The notes beneath the pieces were generated by a model. The model had not been told where the DNA came from. It saw only the letters and a program-made list of their open reading frames with translations, and searched no databases. Source: Clostridium_AD sp050717635 (lineage in GTDB: Bacteria > Bacillota > Clostridia > Clostridiales > Clostridiaceae). From it: a stretch of 64,000 bases of DNA. Position numbers and translations under genes: made by a program. Location: positions 186,001 through 250,000 of the forward strand of contig NZ_JBOITO010000039.1 in the NCBI RefSeq assembly GCF_050717635.1, written 5' to 3'. This document shows positions 1-8,472 of the stretch, in pieces (position 1 is the first letter of the stretch; every line of letters starts with the position of its first letter).

Positions 1-835
1 CTCCATCTTTTCTTAATATTCCAAAGTTAAAGGTATGTCTATCTATGTTATAACACAAAGCATCCATAAATGTAATATTCAAAAAATCTTCTATATAACC
101 AAGTTCTTTTAATATACTTATAGAATCATCTATTTCCCAATAATCCCGAACAAAGCTGAACATTGGCTCGAAGTCGACTTCGCAATTATTAGTAAAGTCT
201 TTACACTTAACTAATGCACCATCTTCCATAGCTTCATATTTAACAGCATGAAATCCAAGGTTAATTGCAATATTTGCTATTAATACTTCCGCAAAATTCT
301 CCTTATAAGTACCCTTTTTTATCATATACCAACATCCATCAATGAGCTTCCAGCACTTCTCAAAGCTTCCTATGTTGGTTAATTCAGGCGTTATATCTAC
401 ATCTTTAAAGTTTATTTCTGTAGCATTGCCGTACAAAGCAACCGTATTTAGTCCATCCGATAACCTGCTTCTTACTTCATTATAAGTTACATCTTCATTT
501 ATCCATTTTAGCCAATAGTTATCTGTAATACTTATAGCTCTAGCTTTAATAACTATTTCCTTAGGAACCTCTGATCTAACACTTAACCTACGCCTTACTT
601 GCCTTGAATTTGTCCTAGTAGTGTCTATTACTCTAGTTTGTAGCCATACTTCTAATGATACAGCATTCTTATTCATCATTATTACTGGTAATAGATTATC
701 ATCCAATGATTTTACAAACTCTGTGTCTTTTATTTCAGCTACTTGTTTGTCCTTATACATCAAATACCCAGTAAAATTATATTCTTCATGCTTTAAATAT
801 TTATTTGCTAAGTTAATTAAATCTATTTTTCCCAT
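1..835 (-). CDS. HipA-like Ser/Thr kinase domain protein, 3' end outside window
   Basis: An open reading frame on the minus strand starts at ATG 835, five bases after a GGAGGA ribosome binding site (841-846), and runs off the left edge, giving about 278 residues. Near the visible C-terminus is a segment reading DALCYNIDRHTFNFGIL. It fits the HipA/CtkA kinase catalytic loop (N-x-D-R-H-x-x-N), where the Asp is the catalytic base. The preceding 250 residues have no motif I recognise, although a regulatory N-terminal part is usual in clostridial HipA-domain proteins. No HipB-like helix-turn-helix partner gene is visible immediately upstream, so a classic HipBA toxin-antitoxin role is not supported here. 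The kinase family call rests mainly on the catalytic loop; the substrate is unknown. Confidence 0.65.
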   Translation of the reverse strand, partial: MGKIDLINLANKYLKHEEYNFTGYLMYKDKQVAEIKDTEFVKSLDDNLLPVIMMNKNAVSLEVWLQTRVIDTTRTNSRQVRRRLSVRSEVPKEIVIKARAISITDNYWLKWINEDVTYNEVRSRLSDGLNTVALYGNATEINFKDVDITPELTNIGSFEKCWKLIDGCWYMIKKGTYKENFAEVLIANIAINLGFHAVKYEAMEDGALVKCKDFTNNCEVDFEPMFSFVRDYWEIDDSISILKELGYIEDFLNITFMDALCYNIDRHTFNFGILRKDG

Positions 836-895
836 ATAAATCCTCCATAATTGAGTGAATATTTTAATTCTCTTATATTGTAACCAAGCATTTCA

Positions 896-1005
896 TTTTA
901 AACATCCATCTCTATACTTACACGGGCTACAGTTTTCACTTTCTAAATCTGCTCTACCTGCTCGCATTTCATATTTTATCATCCTTCCATAAATGTTCAC
1001 GTCCC
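896..1005 (-). pseudogene. Remnant of an addA 3' end with internal deletion
   Basis: On the minus strand this stretch reads NIYGRMIKYEMRAGRADL followed directly by ESENCSPCKYRDGC. Both halves closely match separate parts of the AddA protein encoded at 14927-18298 (NTYGKMIKYAMSDGRA and ESENCSWCKYREGC), which in the real gene are about 0.9 kb apart. It therefore looks like an addA-derived scrap that has lost the intervening nuclease domain. The cysteines belong to the C-terminal iron-sulfur cluster motif of AddA. There is no start codon with a ribosome binding site, so it is not expected to be a functional gene. Confidence 0.65.
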
Positions 1006-1044
1006 CCGAGGGTTTTTATGAGCGCAGCAAATTTGCTACTTTAT

Positions 1045-1779
1045 TTATTCTTCAAATAAAAGTGTTTTTAGCATTCTTTCTGGATTATCAAGAAATGCTT
1101 TTGTTATCTTATAATGCTGCGTATCCTTGTAATTAACTTCTTTTATGCCATCACTTAATTCATAAATTATTGAATCTGGGTAAGCCATTATTATAGGTGA
1201 ATGAGTAGCTATTATAAATTGAGAACCTTGCTTTATTAATTCATCCATAAAAACTAGCAAAGACATTTGTCTTGATGGTGACAATGCAGCTTCAGGTTCA
1301 TCTAAAATATATAAACCATGTCCACTAAATCTATTGCTAATAACCGATAGAAAAGATTCCCCATGAGATTGTGAATGTAGAGAAACCCCTCCATATGAAC
1401 CAGAGGCACCTGTATCGTCTATATTGGTAGCCATATTATAGAAGCTTTCTGCTCTTAAGAAAAAACCATCATTTGGTCTTTTAACTCCTTTAACTAATTT
1501 AAGATTTTCATGTAAATCTGAATGGGTATCATTTGTAGAAAAATTAAAATTTCTAGTTCCACCCTCTGGATTAAAACCATATGCTACCGCAATGCCTTCA
1601 AGTATTGTTGATTTACCAGTACCATTTTCTCCTACAATAAATGTTACACTCTTATGAAATTCCAATATATATAAATCCTTTATAGCTGGCACGCAGTATG
1701 GATATTCTGAAAATGATTGTATTCTTTCTCTACATAATTCAACATGTCTTAAGTATTGATTATATTTCACTGAGTTCAT
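1045..1779 (-). CDS. Stand-alone AAA/ABC-type ATPase (COG3910-like predicted ATPase)
   Basis: A 244-residue soluble ATPase of the ABC/SMC-like class. Visible motifs are Walker A (GENGTGKST, about residue 50), a signature-like HSQSHGESFLS, Walker B with catalytic Glu (LYILDEPEAALSP) and an H-switch (IIATHSPIIMAYP). The order and short length match the COG3910/AAA_21 group of predicted ATPases with no membrane domain. The substrate is unknown; some relatives sit in OLD-like or defence contexts, but no partner nuclease gene is adjacent here. It is preceded by a 240-bp gap and transcribed alone. The family call is firm and the function is open. Confidence 0.8.
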   Translation of the reverse strand: MNSVKYNQYLRHVELCRERIQSFSEYPYCVPAIKDLYILEFHKSVTFIVGENGTGKSTILEGIAVAYGFNPEGGTRNFNFSTNDTHSDLHENLKLVKGVKRPNDGFFLRAESFYNMATNIDDTGASGSYGGVSLHSQSHGESFLSVISNRFSGHGLYILDEPEAALSPSRQMSLLVFMDELIKQGSQFIIATHSPIIMAYPDSIIYELSDGIKEVNYKDTQHYKITKAFLDNPERMLKTLLFEE

Positions 1780-2021
1780 TTATCATTACCTATGACCTTT
1801 CCTTGTTCTCTTTGTAAAACTATATTTTTAGTATGTATATAAGCATACTTTCTTATATCTTATGATTATAATATAAGTCCATTATATCATAATCATACCA
1901 CACAACAAATTTAAATTGTAAAATAATGTAATTAAGTTTCAAGTAACACTCTTTTATTTTACACATATTATGTAGAAGGTCACAATACCTAAATAAAAAG
2001 TGTATAAAGGGGATTTTATAA

Positions 2022-2342
2022 ATGAAAACAGACGAGGAGCGTGAGAAATTAAGGCTGATAAAGCATTCTATTATTTTGAACATGTTACAACAACCGTCTT
2101 GTTTTATAAATATCAATAAAACATCCAAAAATGACTCAACAAACATCAAACCAGAAATCGTAAATGTTAAAAATGATTCAGAATATATAAAAAATAAAGA
2201 TGAAATTTATACTAACTCCGATAATATTTATGAAACTTATAAAAATCAAAATGATGATTTTTTTGAAAGTTTAACACCAACTTCACCTATTATAATAGAA
2301 GCAGAAGATATAATAGAAGATATAGATATTCCTAATGAATAA
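2022..2342 (+). CDS. Small acidic hypothetical protein
   Basis: A 106-residue reading frame begins eight bases after a good AAAGGGGA ribosome binding site (2006-2013), which is the main reason to believe it is expressed. The product is rich in Asn, Asp, Glu and Ile, strongly acidic at the C-terminus (EAEDIIEDIDIPNE), has no membrane segment or cysteine motif and looks low in complexity. I do not recognise a family. A competing minus-strand frame (1853-2149) has no comparable ribosome binding site and was left out. Confidence 0.5.
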   Translation: MKTDEEREKLRLIKHSIILNMLQQPSCFININKTSKNDSTNIKPEIVNVKNDSEYIKNKDEIYTNSDNIYETYKNQNDDFFESLTPTSPIIIEAEDIIEDIDIPNE

Positions 2343-2381
2343 TCCTACTTACAAGCTTAACATATTCTTCTGAATCTTTAA

Positions 2382-2765
2382 CTATATTTCAACCTCAAAA
2401 ATAGCCGCTTCAAGTGTATCCACTACATACCCGCTACTTTTAATACTCACTTCAACTCCGCTTAAAATATCCATGCTTCCTATTAACATATTTGCAACAG
2501 ATATGTATATTCCACTATTAATCCATTTAATAAAATTATTCATTATATCATTATAATCAAGCCCTTTAGAAAGGCTATCAATAAGGCACAATGTCATGCT
2601 TGTATCATCAGACCAGGTCCCCGCTTTCTGGTTATGGGTACCATAGGAACGCATGTAAGTCACGGGTTCTTTACTAAGCGTTTCTCTATTTACAAATTCA
2701 ACTGGCACACCTAAAGCATCAGCAACGCAAGCGCCCATTATCCCATTCAATAGGTTATTTTCCAT
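2382..2765 (-). pseudogene. ADP-ribosylglycohydrolase family gene, internally deleted and truncated
   Basis: The first 85 residues are a good DraG/ADP-ribosylglycohydrolase N-terminus: GIMGACVADALGVPVEF followed by the metal-binding GTWSDDTSMTLCL motif. Intact members are about 250-320 residues long. Here the sequence jumps from the SGIYISVANMLIGSMD region to SGYVVDTLEAAIF, which normally lies near residue 200, and stops at 127. The second metal-binding aspartate pair of the family is missing, so hydrolase activity is unlikely. The start ATG at 2765 is family-like. Another coding-looking scrap (2816-2880, minus, ending ...DEYKIIKVK) lies just upstream. Confidence 0.65.
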
Positions 2766-2929
2766 TTTATCACTTTCCTCTATTTATTCCACCTAAGTGA
2801 CATGTGCAACACTGATTATTTGACCTTTATTATCTTATATTCGTCATCTAATAACTTATCTGAATCTATATGCCATAATTTATTACTTCCTCATCCGCTA
2901 TTATTTTTTATAATAAATACATCAGTTAA

Positions 2930-3088
2930 GTATTTAATTAAATTCTTGCTAAATTTTACAAGATTCTAGTTAAATTTAACTAAATTTAAAATATAGATAT
3001 GCGAATACACGTTCGCATTATGGTAATAATATTATTATAATATATATATTATTTATACGTGAAATTTGATATAATTAGGAGTAATACT
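2930..3088 (+). promoter_or_regulatory. Upstream region of the rpn pseudogene, shared with the intact copy
   Basis: This AT-rich leader is clearly homologous to 32670-32835, in front of the intact rpn gene. It contains the inverted repeat ATGCGAA-tacacg-TTCGCAT (2999-3018), whose counterpart in the other copy is ATGCGAA-tatatg-TTCGTAT, suggesting an operator or hairpin. The large palindrome found in the intact copy has decayed here. AGGAG at 3077-3081 is the ribosome binding site. The rest of the gap 2766-2929 holds only the scrap noted under the ADP-ribosylglycohydrolase entry. Confidence 0.45.
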
Positions 3089-3681
3089 ATGAGTTTTAAA
3101 AACGATTTAAATAATATTCATGATAAGAGTTATAAAGATTTACTTTCTACTAAGGATGCTTTTTTATCCTTTGTTAACACATTTGTTAAAGGAGAGTGGT
3201 CCAGTCAATTAGAAAAGGATTTAGACTTCCTGCAGTCATTCCCATTGTTCTTTATAATGGTACTAACAAATGGACCTGTGCTACAAACTTTAAAGATATT
3301 ATAACTGGTAGTCAATTGTTTGGAGATAATGTTTTAGACTTTAAATATATACTGGTAGATATTAATAGATATTCTAAAGAATATTTGTATGGATTTAAAA
3401 ATATTTCCTCAGCAATATTTTTATTAGATCAAGATATAAATGCTATGGAATTTTTAGAAAGATTAAAGAATATAATAATTAATTTTAATAGTTTAACTTC
3501 TGAGGAAAAACTATTATTAAAAGGATGGATTAAAAATACAACTAATAACAATGATATAGTTGATATGAATAAGCTCGTGGAAAACATTTTTAATAATGAA
3601 ATGGAGGTAGAATCAATGGTTTCTAACGCATCAAATATCTTTGAGTTAGAAAAAATTGAGGATCTAAAAAAATACTTGTAA
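3089..3681 (+). pseudogene. Rpn family recombination-promoting nuclease, degraded by two deletions
   Basis: This copy is nearly identical to the intact rpn gene at 32836-33882 but has lost two segments. The first loss, about 229 bp, fuses ...SQLEKD to ...DFLQS out of frame and removes the PD-(D/E)XK catalytic core. The second, 225 bp, is in frame and lies between two TTTGA direct repeats; it removes the Lys/Glu/Gly-rich linker and most of the C-terminal region. The start ATG at 3089 follows AGGAG. The remaining 3' part stays open in another frame (3196-3681), consistent with recent decay. It cannot make a functional nuclease. Confidence 0.85.
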
Positions 3682-3763
3682 TATTTAAATTTAACTTGTT
3701 TGCAATGGTGAATATAGGATCAAGTACGTGACTTCCTGAAGCCTTTCCAAAAATATAACTTAG

Positions 3764-3828
3764 GTGCCACCCACGTGGCAAGTGGCAAGTTACAAAAAAA
3801 ATAATGGACAGGCACTAAATGCCTATCC
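3764..3828. repeat. Dispersed 24-bp palindromic repeat, copy 1, plus hairpin
   Basis: Positions 3764-3787 hold the repeat that begins GTGCCACC, has the perfect core palindrome CCACGTGG and ends AAGTGGCA. It can fold as TGCCAC/GTGGCA. It is followed after an A-rich spacer by a hairpin (GGACAGGC-actaaat-GCCTATCC, 3806-3828). The same repeat-spacer-hairpin order occurs at 13465-13522. It sits between the convergent rpn pseudogenes and may act as a transcription terminator for both. Confidence 0.7.
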
Positions 3829-3842
3829 TGTGTTAACCCATC

Positions 3843-4198
3843 CTAAAAATATTTTTCTATTTCCTTCACATCTTTCATGTCAAATAGCTCAAGCCCTATT
3901 ATCTCTATAGTTTCATCCGGTAATTCCATTATTTTATTTTTATATTCATTAGGTATTTTATTGAATCTCTTAGTTAATTGTTTTAATAAAAGCTGTGCTT
4001 TTCCTTCTTTCCTACCTTTTTCCATTCCTTTAGCAATTCCATCCTCTAATATCATTTTCCCTATTTCTGTCATATTAAATACCTCCTTAAATTTTTTCTT
4101 GCTTTCATCATCTCCAAATTTTTCTAATAATGCATATAACATTGTAAGACACTTTAATTTACTATCACTTATATTTATCTTATCTGCTAACTCTATAC
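3843..4198 (-). pseudogene. Rpn family gene, 3' part, cut by transposon
   Basis: C-terminal part of a second Rpn/PD-(D/E)XK family protein: YALLEKFGDDESKKKF, then the charged linker AKGMEKGRKEGKAQLLL, then LPDETIEIIGLELFD. In frame with it, upstream codons read SIELADKINISDSK up to position 4198, where the transposon begins. The missing part resumes at 11274 on the far side of the transposon (ending ...SERTIRSI). Removing the transposon and one copy of the 6-bp duplication restores a continuous SERTIRSIELADKI. This fragment alone has no start signal. Confidence 0.85.
4193..4198 (+). repeat. Target site duplication, left copy (CTATAC)
   Basis: The 6-bp sequence CTATAC directly before the TGTCGATTTTC transposon end is repeated at 11274-11279 directly after the other end (…GATTCACA). 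Joining the flanks at this duplication restores the rpn reading frame, which confirms the boundary. Confidence 0.85.
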
Positions 4199-4368
4199 TG
4201 TCGATTTTCTTTTTATATTAGAGTTAATCTTCAAATTATTTAGGGCTATTTTTATAAGAAATAAGCTAATTTTATCAAATTAATCTAGTATTAAGCCTTA
4301 GATTAGTCAGTTTAAATTAGGTTTAATAGAGGCTTATTATTTCAGCAAATTCTAAGAGAATTTTAAGC

Positions 4369-4394
4369 ACCATGCAAAGCATGATGCTTAAAAA
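4369..4394 (-). terminator. Hairpin terminator of the transposon operon
   Basis: TTAAGCACCATGC and GCATGATGCTTAA form a nearly perfect stem around AAA, followed on the minus strand by an AT-rich run. It lies at the stop codon of the last transposon gene (4395). Confidence 0.65.
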
Positions 4395-4709
4395 TTATAA
4401 CATTTTAAATTGGAAACCATTAAGCATTTCTTCTACTAAATAAGCTCGTTTTTTTCCTATTCTATTTAAAATGGTAGGGTTCAATTTATTTCCATTAAAT
4501 ATTTTTGTCCCATGAGCTTGTCCATAATGCCAAATTAAATCTCTTAATGAATTTTCGGAGAGTCTTAGTGCAAGATAGCTATCACAAGCTTTGATTATTT
4601 CAGTAGCTAATGCTTTTATAGTTGTAGGATTCCTAAGAATATTCATGTTAATCAATTCTTGTATTAAACTCGTACATTTCGTATCATTTTCTTTCTGTTT
4701 TCGTACCAA
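4395..4709 (-). CDS. Transposon accessory protein of unknown function
   Basis: A 104-residue basic protein encoded three bases after the ATPase stop codon. The best start is TTG at 4709, with AAGGAGTG upstream overlapping the end of the ATPase gene. It is predicted to be alpha-helical, with IIKACDSYLALRLSENSLRDLIWHY in the middle and a positively charged C-terminal third (TILNRIGKKRAYLVEEML). Position and strand match a third transposition gene, the place where Tn7-like elements often encode a target-selection or TniQ-type protein, but I see no TniQ zinc motif and do not assign one. It could bind transposon ends or help the ATPase. Confidence 0.6.
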   Translation of the reverse strand: MVRKQKENDTKCTSLIQELINMNILRNPTTIKALATEIIKACDSYLALRLSENSLRDLIWHYGQAHGTKIFNGNKLNPTILNRIGKKRAYLVEEMLNGFQFKML

Positions 4710-4712
4710 AAC

Positions 4713-5513
4713 TTATAGCTCACACTCCTTGTATCCCTGATAAACACAATCTTCATCAATAACTTCCATTTTCATAGAATATGCATACATCAAAGCGGCA
4801 GTTGTAACTTTATTTATCATTCTTGGAAAACCCTTTGATACTGAGGCTATCGCCTCCGCTGATTCTTTTGAAAATATTGTTGTTGCTACTCCTGATAATT
4901 TCATTCTACTATTCAAGTATTCGTAAACTTCATCCTTTTTTAATCCAACCATGGTATGTTTTACTGTTATCCGTTGTTTAAGAGGAACATTAATGGATAA
5001 ATTAAGCTTACTCTTTAATTGAGTTTGTCCAGATAAAATTAAAATATAGGGGCTCTCTGAATCCATATTAAAACTAAACAAAAGTCTCAATTCCTCTAAA
5101 ATACTATTTGATAGCATATGTACTTCATCAAGTATTATTACAGGGGTTATTTTTTGATTATAGTATAGAGAATTTATTGTATTTTGAATTTGTTTAAACA
5201 TAGTTACTTTTTTGCTAGAGGGTATCTCCCCCAGTTCAGTCAATAGTCCTCTATAAAAATCGGAAACCGAAACAGTAGCTAATGTGAAATAGCAGCTTTT
5301 ATATAAACCAGGGTTCAATCCTTTTACAAAATTTCTTAAAGCCGTTGATTTACCAGTACCTGGTTCTCCAATCAGCACAAATATACCTCGAGTACTTTTA
5401 ATATATTTAAATCTAGAATTTACTTCCAGTAGGTCCAGACTTTCAAAAGAGTTTTCAATATCTAATTCCTTTGAAAAAGGATTGAATTTCATCCCATAAA
5501 ATTGCTTAAACAT
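4713..5513 (-). CDS. TnsC/MuB/ExeA-like AAA ATPase of the transposon
   Basis: The likely start is ATG 5513 (MFKQFYGMKFNPFSKELD), after GGGAGG within the end of the transposase gene, giving 266 residues. It has Walker A (GEPGTGKST), Walker B (VIILDEVHML), sensor-1 (ILILSGQTQL) and an arginine-finger region (PLKQRI), the AAA_22 pattern of ExeA, IstB-like and TnsC/TniB proteins. In Mu and Tn7 relatives such ATPases select target DNA and activate the transposase. It overlaps the transposase 3' end by 8 bp, as expected for a co-translated pair. The gene itself appears intact even though its transposase gene is broken. Confidence 0.85.
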   Translation of the reverse strand: MFKQFYGMKFNPFSKELDIENSFESLDLLEVNSRFKYIKSTRGIFVLIGEPGTGKSTALRNFVKGLNPGLYKSCYFTLATVSVSDFYRGLLTELGEIPSSKKVTMFKQIQNTINSLYYNQKITPVIILDEVHMLSNSILEELRLLFSFNMDSESPYILILSGQTQLKSKLNLSINVPLKQRITVKHTMVGLKKDEVYEYLNSRMKLSGVATTIFSKESAEAIASVSKGFPRMINKVTTAALMYAYSMKMEVIDEDCVYQGYKECEL

Positions 5514-6098
5514 TATGCAGACCTCCCATAATACTATTGAATAATATTGGTTGTTCACTTATTGTTTCTGTCTCTGTAATTTCTATCTCACTGTTGTCAC
5601 CCTGTATATCAACTTTTTTTAATGGCTTATATGTTGATTTTCTTTTCATATGAGCATTTTCATGAAAATTCACTTGACGAGCTTCCCCCATTAGTTTATC
5701 ATCTTTATATAGTAGTACTGGAATACTAATAGACCTTAGCCATTCTGGCTCGTAGCGGACTTGTATTTCAGTGTTAGCGAAGCTCTCGGGGGCTTCGTAT
5801 AGTATCTTATTCATAGAGAAAGTAGCATCGTGCTTAATCTTTCTTCTTTCTCTTAGTAAGAACTTTTCCTTTAATAGACTTGGATGTTTAAATAGTTTAA
5901 TCTTATCATTTTGAGATATGAACACGTCTAATGGAGATAGATTTTTATGTGCTGAGTGTTGTTTTCTCTGATAGTCAGATTCCAACCATATTTTAAATCT
6001 TTCATTTAATTCTTCGATAGATTGCAGCTTTAATGGATCTACTGTTGACAGGAATCTTTTTCTTACAGTTAAGAAAAAGCGTTCAATTTTGCCTTTTT
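5506..6098 (-). pseudogene. DDE transposase, C-terminal part (disrupted by RIT)
   Basis: This is the second half of the transposase gene. Reading from the junction at 6098 the frame gives KGKIERFFLTVRKRFL, which contains the third catalytic residue (Glu of KIER), and continues through ERFKIWLESDYQ and the Mu-type C-terminal beta-barrel region to the stop at 5506. Together with 9581-10356 it forms one DDE transposase of about 450 residues. The spacing from the second Asp (TDNG) to this Glu is 35 residues once rejoined, as in the D-35-E family. Separated from its start codon and first two Asp residues, the fragment is not functional. Confidence 0.85.
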
Positions 6099-6123
6099 AA
6101 TGCAAAGCTTTGCATTAAAAAGG
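6092..6123. repeat. Perfect 32-bp palindrome at the left RIT junction
   Basis: The left edge of the RIT element is a perfect palindrome with half-site CCTTTTTAATGCAAAG. Its outer arm (CCTTTTT) is transposase-gene sequence and its inner arm (AAAAAGG) is the tip of the RIT inverted repeat. The middle 18 bases (AATGCAAAG and its complement) have no counterpart at the right end, so the two junctions are asymmetric. Confidence 0.8.
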
Positions 6124-6153
6124 TTATGTATAGTAAATGATAATGTAAAGTAA
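6117..6153 (+). repeat. RIT left terminal inverted repeat (37 bp)
   Basis: Starts AAAAAGGTTATGTATAG and ends ATAATGTAAAGTAA. It is an exact reverse complement of 9551-9587. Confidence 0.9.
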
Positions 6154-6263
6154 CATTACCTACTTATTGTAAATACTATGATTTATGCTGTTTAACTTTA
6201 CATTATTAAACCTATAATTTATATATAGGAAATACCTAATAAATTATGGGAGGAAAAGTAACC

Positions 6264-7523
6264 ATGGAACAAAATCAATTATCTAGTTCATTAAATATAA
6301 TGTCAAAAGAATTACTGACTTACTTAACTAAGCTTGAATACTCGGAGGTAAGGGTTAATAGATATCAAACTTGTGCTAAACACATTCAGTCATTTATGAC
6401 TAAAGAAGGAATTACTCTGTACAATTCAGAAGCTTGTGAATTATTCATTAAACATTTAATAGGAAAAGAGTCATACCAAGAGTTAAGTAGATGGCATAAA
6501 GATGATATTCGTTGTGCAAATACTATTTTAGAGTACAATTTAACTGGAAACATCTCTTATAGGTCTTCCAAAAAGAAGTTTGAATTTAATGGAACAATGG
6601 GAACTATCATTTCAGATTATCTCATATACCGTAGGTCAAGAAATATTTCTAAAGATACATTAGATAGTAATAGGTTATATCTAGTGCGCTTCCAAAAGTA
6701 TTTAGATACAAGTAGCATTTCTGATTTTAAAAATATTTCTCAACAGGATATACTTTCATTTGTTAAGAGTCTTAGTTTTTATACATCGGCAACTCGGCAT
6801 TGCATACTATGCTCACTAAGAGGTTTTTTAAAATACTTATACCAAAGTAATACTCTTTGTACCGATTGGTCCTATCTTGTACCAAAAGATAATTATAAAA
6901 AAGAGGCTAGATTGCCAACCACATACACAAAAGATGAGGTGGAATCTATTCTTAACGCAGTTGACCGGGGTAATCCGAAGGGTAAGCGAGATTATGCTAT
7001 ACTTCTCTTAGCATCAAGGCTTGGTCTAAGAGCATCAGATATATGTCGTATGACTTTTGAGAACATCGTATGGGAACAAAATATTATTATTTTGAACCAA
7101 CAAAAAACAGGAAGGAGAATAGAATTACCTATATTATCGGATGTTGGTAATGCTATTATTGATTACCTGAAGTATGCAAGGCCTAACTCTAACTCAATCT
7201 TTGTTTTTTTACATGTGAATCCATCTTATGAAAGACTGCAAGAGCCAACAATTCATAGCATTGTATATCAATACATGAAATATGCTGGGATCCCTATTCA
7301 AAATAAAAAACATGGACCACATGCGCTTCGACATAGTCTTGCTGGATTTTTATTAGAAAAAAAAACACCGATATACATAATCTCAGAGGTGCTTGGTCAC
7401 AAAAATATTGAAACTACAAAATCATATCTTAGAATAGATTTATCATCTCTCCGCCAATGTGCTTTAGAGGTACCCTCCATGAACACAACATTTTACTCAG
7501 AAGGAGGATATATAGATGATTGA
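6264..7523 (+). CDS. Tyrosine recombinase RitA-type (first of trio)
   Basis: A 419-residue site-specific recombinase. The start is taken as ATG 6264 because GGGAGGAAAAG lies just upstream; an in-frame ATG at 6246 precedes that site. There is an N-terminal SAM-like/core-binding part, then a catalytic domain with Arg256 (SRLGLRASD), His353-x-x-Arg356 (HALRH), His379 (LGHK) and nucleophile Tyr388 (TKSYLR), so all catalytic residues are present. In RIT elements the three recombinases are thought to act together on the terminal repeats. Its stop overlaps the next gene by 8 bp, implying translational coupling. Confidence 0.85.
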   Translation: MEQNQLSSSLNIMSKELLTYLTKLEYSEVRVNRYQTCAKHIQSFMTKEGITLYNSEACELFIKHLIGKESYQELSRWHKDDIRCANTILEYNLTGNISYRSSKKKFEFNGTMGTIISDYLIYRRSRNISKDTLDSNRLYLVRFQKYLDTSSISDFKNISQQDILSFVKSLSFYTSATRHCILCSLRGFLKYLYQSNTLCTDWSYLVPKDNYKKEARLPTTYTKDEVESILNAVDRGNPKGKRDYAILLLASRLGLRASDICRMTFENIVWEQNIIILNQQKTGRRIELPILSDVGNAIIDYLKYARPNSNSIFVFLHVNPSYERLQEPTIHSIVYQYMKYAGIPIQNKKHGPHALRHSLAGFLLEKKTPIYIISEVLGHKNIETTKSYLRIDLSSLRQCALEVPSMNTTFYSEGGYIDD

Positions 7524-8472
7524 ATATTACAGTGAATACTCACCATTTATCACCCAATATATTGAATTTAAGCGTAGCCTTGGTTATGAGTTTAAATGTG
7601 AGTACGTTTTTACTCCTTTTGATAGATTTCTCATTGAGAATAATATTACTAATATAGGTTTGACAAGGAAAGACTGTGAGCTTTGGGCAACAAAACGTCC
7701 GAATGAAGCTGATGTAACAAGATATAAACGGATTAATGATATTAGAAACTTCTCCATATTTTTAAATAATATTGGATATTCTTCATATGTTGCAAGAAAG
7801 TCAATACATTATAAGACAACTTTTGTTCCATATATTTTTACAAAAGATGAGATTAAACTATTCTTTAATGCGTGTGACTCGCTTGAATTGACTAGAAATT
7901 CACAGACAACACATATTTATCCTGCAATATTTAGGCTGATATACGGATGTGGTCTAAGAGCGAATGAGGCTTTATTAATAAAATGTGGCGATATAAATTT
8001 AATAGAAAAATATATTATTATACGTAAATCTAAGAATGGGGAAGACAGAATGCTTCCTATATCAAGTACGCTAGTAGATGTTCTAAATCTATATAAGTCA
8101 ATATATCGTATTAATGCTGATGAAACTGACATATTTTTTGTAAAGAAAAATGGAGATAAGTGTTCATGTGATACTATGTATGAATGGTTCCGTAAAATTC
8201 TTAGAAAGGCTGGTATATCTCATGGTGGAAGGGGTAAAGGTCCTAGAGTACATGATTTTCGTCATTCTTTCAGTGTTCATTCACTGGCTAAAATGTCGGA
8301 TGAAGATCTTGACTTATATTACTGCCTGCCATTACTTTCAAAATATTTGGGACATAAGTCATTGGAGGCAACAGACAAGTATGTTCGTTTAACTGCTGAT
8401 ATGTATCCAAATATTATTACAAATGTTAACAAACTTTGTTCATATGTGTTCCCGGAGGTAGAGTTATCATGA
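7516..8472 (+). CDS. Tyrosine recombinase RitB-type (second of trio)
   Basis: A 318-residue tyrosine recombinase starting at ATG 7516 behind AGGAGG inside the end of the first gene. The catalytic set is visible: Arg148 (YGCGLRANE), His246-x-x-Arg249 (HDFRHSF), His280 (LGHKS) and Tyr289 (TDKYVR). It is shorter than its neighbours at the N-terminus. It overlaps both neighbours (8 bp upstream, 4 bp downstream, ATGA), so the three proteins are almost certainly made in fixed proportion. RIT middle recombinases are a distinct subfamily from the flanking two; I assign the position from gene order. Confidence 0.85.
   Translation: MIEYYSEYSPFITQYIEFKRSLGYEFKCEYVFTPFDRFLIENNITNIGLTRKDCELWATKRPNEADVTRYKRINDIRNFSIFLNNIGYSSYVARKSIHYKTTFVPYIFTKDEIKLFFNACDSLELTRNSQTTHIYPAIFRLIYGCGLRANEALLIKCGDINLIEKYIIIRKSKNGEDRMLPISSTLVDVLNLYKSIYRINADETDIFFVKKNGDKCSCDTMYEWFRKILRKAGISHGGRGKGPRVHDFRHSFSVHSLAKMSDEDLDLYYCLPLLSKYLGHKSLEATDKYVRLTADMYPNIITNVNKLCSYVFPEVELS

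Noticed and set aside
896..1005. Possible small Fe-S or Cas4-like protein (four-cysteine motif)
   Set aside because: The sequence matches two parts of addA too closely and lacks a start site; it is better explained as an addA remnant.
1853..2149. 98-residue minus-strand frame
   Set aside because: Hydrophobic AT-driven frame with no ribosome binding site, overlapping a better plus-strand gene.
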